DNA of 8,706 nucleotides from Bacteroidales bacterium (lineage in GTDB: Bacteria; Bacteroidota; Bacteroidia; Bacteroidales; UBA932), in contig JAFVDC010000192.1 in NCBI GenBank assembly GCA_017478685.1, forward strand, positions 1-8,706. Direction: 5' to 3'. The notes under the pieces are model-generated. The model saw only the letters and a program-made list of their open reading frames with translations. It was not told where the DNA came from and did no database searches. Position 1 is the stretch's first letter. Each line of letters begins with the position of its first letter. This document shows positions 6,261-8,706 of this stretch, one piece after another. The position numbers and the translations under genes are program-made.

Positions 6261-7888
6261 TTATTGTTGTAAGGGTCCCATACTATACCGTCCTGAGACT
6301 GGTACATGACTTTCTCAAATGTGTAGTCCTTAAGGTCCTTTGCCTTAAGCTTGTGCGCCCACTTTACGCGGGGCCCCTGGGCGCCGGGGCCGATATTTCC
6401 GTATTCCGCATAGAAGGAATTCTTCTTGGTGTTGGGCTTTCCTTCCTTCTCCCAGTCGTGCCAGCCATCGGCCACTATATGCCCGCCAAGATTGCACCCG
6501 ATGAAAACGGTTTTGGCGTATGCGCCCCAGGGGCGGCCAAGGTAGCACTTGTCTATGCCGGGAGCGGCCGTGAGCTTGCAGTCCTTGAACACATAACCGT
6601 ACTTCTGGCCCTGGAGGGTGGAGGCGGCGGTGACGTAGCTGTTTTTCTTGGAGTGGATTGTGCAGCCCTCGAAGTAGGCGATGCTGGTGCCGAAGATAAA
6701 GTCCGTGGTGCCTTCTATGTAGCAGTCCTTGAAGTAATTGCGCTTGATACCGCCGAACTTTCCGAACCTGCCATAGGTGTAGAGGGTGTCCTGGTTGCCA
6801 AGGAAGCGGCAGCGGTTGAAAAACAGGAAGTCTCCGTCTGTGAAAACGGCAACGGCCTGGCCTATTTCCTTGCCTTCTCCGGCGCTGTTCTCAAAGGCGA
6901 TGTCCTCGAAGGTGATGTAGCTGGCGTGGATATAGATGGAGGCGCTTCCGGAAGTGCCAACGGCTATGTCGCGGCCTGGCCAGAGGGCCTTTGCGTATTT
7001 GTCGTAGGTGATGAGGGTGTTTTCGGCCCCTTCTCCTTTAATATATAGGCGGAACTTTGTGTGGGGGATGGAGACCATCTCCTTGTAGGTGCCGGCCTTC
7101 ACAAGGATACGGGTGATTTCCTTGTGGGAGTAATCCGGGCAGGCATCTATTGCTTCCTGGACGGTTTTGAAATCTCCGTGGCCGTCCGGGGAAACCACAA
7201 AATGGTAATACCGGAGGTGCTCCGCTATTTCCGGGATCTGCTCCTTAATCTTGTCACACACTATTTCAGTAACCTTGCGGGCACCGGCGGGCACAAGGTG
7301 AGTGTTGTCGTTTTTGCCGGTGGAGATCATGAAGAAGGCCTTTGAAGCCTCGTCTCCAAGACCCTCTATCCAGTCAAGGGTGGGAGTGGTCATGTCTATG
7401 AAGGTGACGCCCTTCTCCTTGGCAACGGCCTCCATTGCGGCGGGATAATCCGTGTGGCAGTTACGGTCCAGTTTACCTTCCTTGAACCAGCGGCGGGCAA
7501 TGGGGCTCAGGAGCACCGGAGTGCCGCCTTTCTCACGAACTCCGTCAATGAAAGTGCGAAGGTTCTCCTGGTAGGCGCCGTATGCGGGAGCATAACGCAC
7601 GGGGTCATCGGCCTTTGCATCGTTATGGCCGAACTCTATGAAAACGTAGTCTCCGGGCTTCACGGCACTGTAAACCTTGTCCCAGAGGCCCAGGTCTATG
7701 AAGCTCTTGGTGCTTCGGCCGTTTTGGGCGTAATTGACCACGTTCACGGCTTCAGGGTCCAGGAAGTTCTGGAACATCATGCCCCAGCCGCGCTCCTCCC
7801 CTGCCTTGGGAAGGTCTTTTTCGGCCATTGTGCTGTCTCCCATCAGGTGGATGGTGAAAAGGGCTGCTGTAAGTAAGGACAGTATCAT
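6257..7888 (-). CDS. Bifunctional pectin esterase: SGNH/CE12-type acetylesterase fused to CE8 pectin methylesterase
   Basis: This 543-residue protein has two esterase domains with almost no linker. The N-terminal SGNH hydrolase domain (about 11-222) has block I GDST (Ser19), block II NGRST (Asn56, Gly57), block III GHND (Asn89) and block V DNTH (Asp194, His197), matching rhamnogalacturonan acetylesterases of CE12. The C-terminal domain (about 229-540) is a CE8 beta-helix: DGHGDFKTVQEAID (235-248), GTYKE (266-270), GQAVA (Gln344), QDTLY (Gln366, Asp367), GTTDFIFG (Asp396) and LGRPW (Arg452, Trp454), so its catalytic residues are all present. Together the domains would remove acetyl and methyl groups from pectin, exposing it to PL1 and GH28. 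The leader is odd: MILSLLTAALF runs directly into the first SGNH strand, with no basic residue. A GGAG at 7899-7896, seven bases ahead of the ATG, supports this start, and no upstream in-frame start exists before a stop at 7918-7916. It overlaps both neighbouring genes by ATGA. Confidence 0.94.
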   Translation of the reverse strand: MILSLLTAALFTIHLMGDSTMAEKDLPKAGEERGWGMMFQNFLDPEAVNVVNYAQNGRSTKSFIDLGLWDKVYSAVKPGDYVFIEFGHNDAKADDPVRYAPAYGAYQENLRTFIDGVREKGGTPVLLSPIARRWFKEGKLDRNCHTDYPAAMEAVAKEKGVTFIDMTTPTLDWIEGLGDEASKAFFMISTGKNDNTHLVPAGARKVTEIVCDKIKEQIPEIAEHLRYYHFVVSPDGHGDFKTVQEAIDACPDYSHKEITRILVKAGTYKEMVSIPHTKFRLYIKGEGAENTLITYDKYAKALWPGRDIAVGTSGSASIYIHASYITFEDIAFENSAGEGKEIGQAVAVFTDGDFLFFNRCRFLGNQDTLYTYGRFGKFGGIKRNYFKDCYIEGTTDFIFGTSIAYFEGCTIHSKKNSYVTAASTLQGQKYGYVFKDCKLTAAPGIDKCYLGRPWGAYAKTVFIGCNLGGHIVADGWHDWEKEGKPNTKKNSFYAEYGNIGPGAQGPRVKWAHKLKAKDLKDYTFEKVMYQSQDGIVWDPYNNK

Positions 7889-8706
7889 AAGGTTTCTCCG
7901 TTTACGGTTACGCCATCAAAGGTAATGTTCTCTGCGCCGTTGATCTCAGCGCCCTTGGTGGCGGTAAAGCTGCTGTTTTTGAAGTCCACGTTCCTGAGGG
8001 GCAGTTCCGGGAGGCCGTTAATGTAGATGGCCTGCTTTGCACCGGCGCAGTGGATGCCCTCGAAGTGCATGTCGCGGAATTCCGGGGTGGTTTCGTCTAC
8101 GGGAGGAAGAGTCTCCTCTACAGCGGCATCAGCCCTTTCCGTGGAGGCCACGCCGGCATAGTAGAGGTTGAAGGTGACGGCTTCGGCCACAATGTCTTTC
8201 ATGTAAATGTTGCGGCACCAGATGTCCCTGACAAGGCCGCCGCGGCCGCGGGTGCTCTTGAAGCGGAGGCCAACGTCCGTGCCGATGAACTTGCAGTCCG
8301 TAACCAGGACGAACTCCACGCCTCCGCTCATTTCAGATCCAATCACAAAGCCGCCGTGGCCGTGATATACAGTGCAGTTTTCAATGACAAGGTTGCGGCA
8401 GGCCTTGCCGTAACGGCGGCCGTCGGCGTCCTTGCCGGACTTTATGCAAATGGCGTCGTCTCCAACATCGAAGCTGCTGCCGGTTACGTAAACATTCTCG
8501 CAGGCCTCGATGTCTATGCCGTCTCCGTTGGTGGAGTAATGGGGGTTACGGACGGTTATATCCTTCACAATCACGTTCTTGCACCAGAGAGGATGGAGGT
8601 TCCATGCCGGGGAGTTCTGGAAAGTGGCGCCTTCAAGGAGAATGTTTTCACAGTTCCGGAAGGAAACCATTACATGACGAAGGAAGGTCTTGATTTCCTG
8701 AAGGTC
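7885..8706 (-). CDS. GH28 polygalacturonase family glycoside hydrolase (5' end cut by window edge)
   Basis: The C-terminal 273 residues of a GH28 enzyme are present; the frame is open to base 8706, so the Met at 8670 (HVMVSF) is internal, inside a conserved beta-helix turn, and not the start. Family members hydrolyse alpha-1,4 galacturonosyl bonds of pectate, or related linkages in rhamnogalacturonan or xylogalacturonan. Visible motifs: the turn FQNSPAWNLHPLWC, YSTNGDGIDIEAC (8538-8500) with the Asp of the NTD-like motif, GDDAICIKSG (8463-8434) with the Asp pair, GHGGFVIGSE (8361-8332) with the conserved His, and RFKSTRGRGG (8265-8236) with the RxK substrate-binding pair. All four GH28 signatures are therefore intact. 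Its stop lies in the ATGA that starts the esterase gene, and it is the most upstream gene seen, so the operon promoter probably lies at or beyond the right edge. Endo versus exo action cannot be told. The N-terminus and any signal peptide are outside the window. Confidence 0.94.
   Translation of the reverse strand, partial: DLQEIKTFLRHVMVSFRNCENILLEGATFQNSPAWNLHPLWCKNVIVKDITVRNPHYSTNGDGIDIEACENVYVTGSSFDVGDDAICIKSGKDADGRRYGKACRNLVIENCTVYHGHGGFVIGSEMSGGVEFVLVTDCKFIGTDVGLRFKSTRGRGGLVRDIWCRNIYMKDIVAEAVTFNLYYAGVASTERADAAVEETLPPVDETTPEFRDMHFEGIHCAGAKQAIYINGLPELPLRNVDFKNSSFTATKGAEINGAENITFDGVTVNGETL
7896..7899 (-). promoter_or_regulatory. Shine-Dalgarno-like GGAG ahead of the esterase gene
   Basis: Read on the minus strand, GGAG is followed by AAACCTT and then the ATG at 7888, a spacing of seven bases. 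It lies inside the GH28 reading frame. It supports the chosen start of the esterase even though its leader peptide is short. The other genes here lack an equally good site; Bacteroidota depend little on Shine-Dalgarno pairing, so this may be incidental. Confidence 0.4.

Larger units (their letters stand above)
1..8706 (-). other. Pectin utilisation operon, enzymes upstream of SusC
   Basis: All five genes share the minus strand. The three enzyme junctions at 7885-7888, 6257-6260 and 5079-5082 are each the same 4-base ATGA overlap, and the PL1 to SusC gap is 27 bases. No terminator-like G/C hairpin with a T-run is seen between genes, so a single transcript with translational coupling is likely. 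The enzyme set (GH28, acetyl- and methylesterase, GH105, PL1) plus a SusC transporter fits a homogalacturonan-type pectin PUL. Both the promoter (right) and the susD partner (left) would be outside. Cotranscription is inferred from spacing. Confidence 0.8.

Noticed and set aside
6353..7048. 231-codon plus-strand open frame opposite the CE8 domain
   Set aside because: Antisense shadow of a well-supported gene; Val/Gly/Ala-rich translation with no recognisable motif.
7885..8670. GH28 gene starting at the Met at 8670
   Set aside because: The frame stays open upstream to the window edge and this Met lies inside a conserved GH28 beta-helix segment, so it is internal and the gene is truncated by the window.
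1..8706. CRISPR array, tRNA/rRNA gene, transposase or attachment site
   Set aside because: No regularly spaced direct repeats, no RNA-like conserved stretches and no transposase or integrase motifs were seen; coding density is nearly complete.

Overview
The window looks like part of a pectin-degradation polysaccharide utilisation locus (PUL) from a member of the Bacteroidota, most likely the order Bacteroidales from a gut or rumen type of habitat. The evidence is a SusC/RagA-type TonB-dependent transporter with its N-terminal carboxypeptidase-regulatory-like domain, lipoprotein signals on two enzymes, A/T-rich sequence instead of a Shine-Dalgarno site ahead of SusC, and a short repeat I recall as common in Bacteroidota genomes. 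By eye the DNA is rather G+C rich for the phylum. Genus cannot be decided from the sequence.

All five genes are on the minus strand, so transcription runs from the right edge to the left. In order: (1) a GH28 polygalacturonase, N-terminus cut by the right edge (7885-8706); (2) a two-domain esterase joining an SGNH/CE12-type acetylesterase to a CE8 pectin methylesterase (6257-7888); (3) a GH105 unsaturated glucuronyl/galacturonyl hydrolase with a lipobox (5079-6260); (4) a PL1 pectate lyase lipoprotein with an FN3 domain (3199-5082); (5) a SusC-like outer-membrane transporter (1-3171) whose frame is open for 1057 codons to the left edge, missing only a few C-terminal residues. A susD-like gene is expected just outside the left edge. 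The three enzyme-enzyme junctions are identical 4-base ATGA stop/start overlaps, and only 27 A/T-rich bases separate the PL1 stop from the SusC start, so the five genes are probably one transcript.

The enzymes form a coherent set for homogalacturonan: the SGNH and CE8 domains remove acetyl and methyl esters, PL1 cuts the exposed polygalacturonate by beta-elimination, GH28 hydrolyses galacturonosyl linkages, GH105 removes the unsaturated uronyl residue that PL1 leaves at the non-reducing end, and SusC (with its missing SusD) imports oligosaccharides. No regulator, RNA gene, CRISPR array, transposase or obvious terminator is present, and no gene-free stretch exceeds 27 bases.

The most unusual items are a 27-bp imperfectly palindromic repeat sitting exactly in frame inside the GH105 gene (peptide CHSERSEES), the esterase fusion with an abnormally short uncharged leader, and the placement of at least four enzymes upstream of SusC with uniform ATGA coupling. 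I found no wholly new system; the core is a recognisable pectin PUL.
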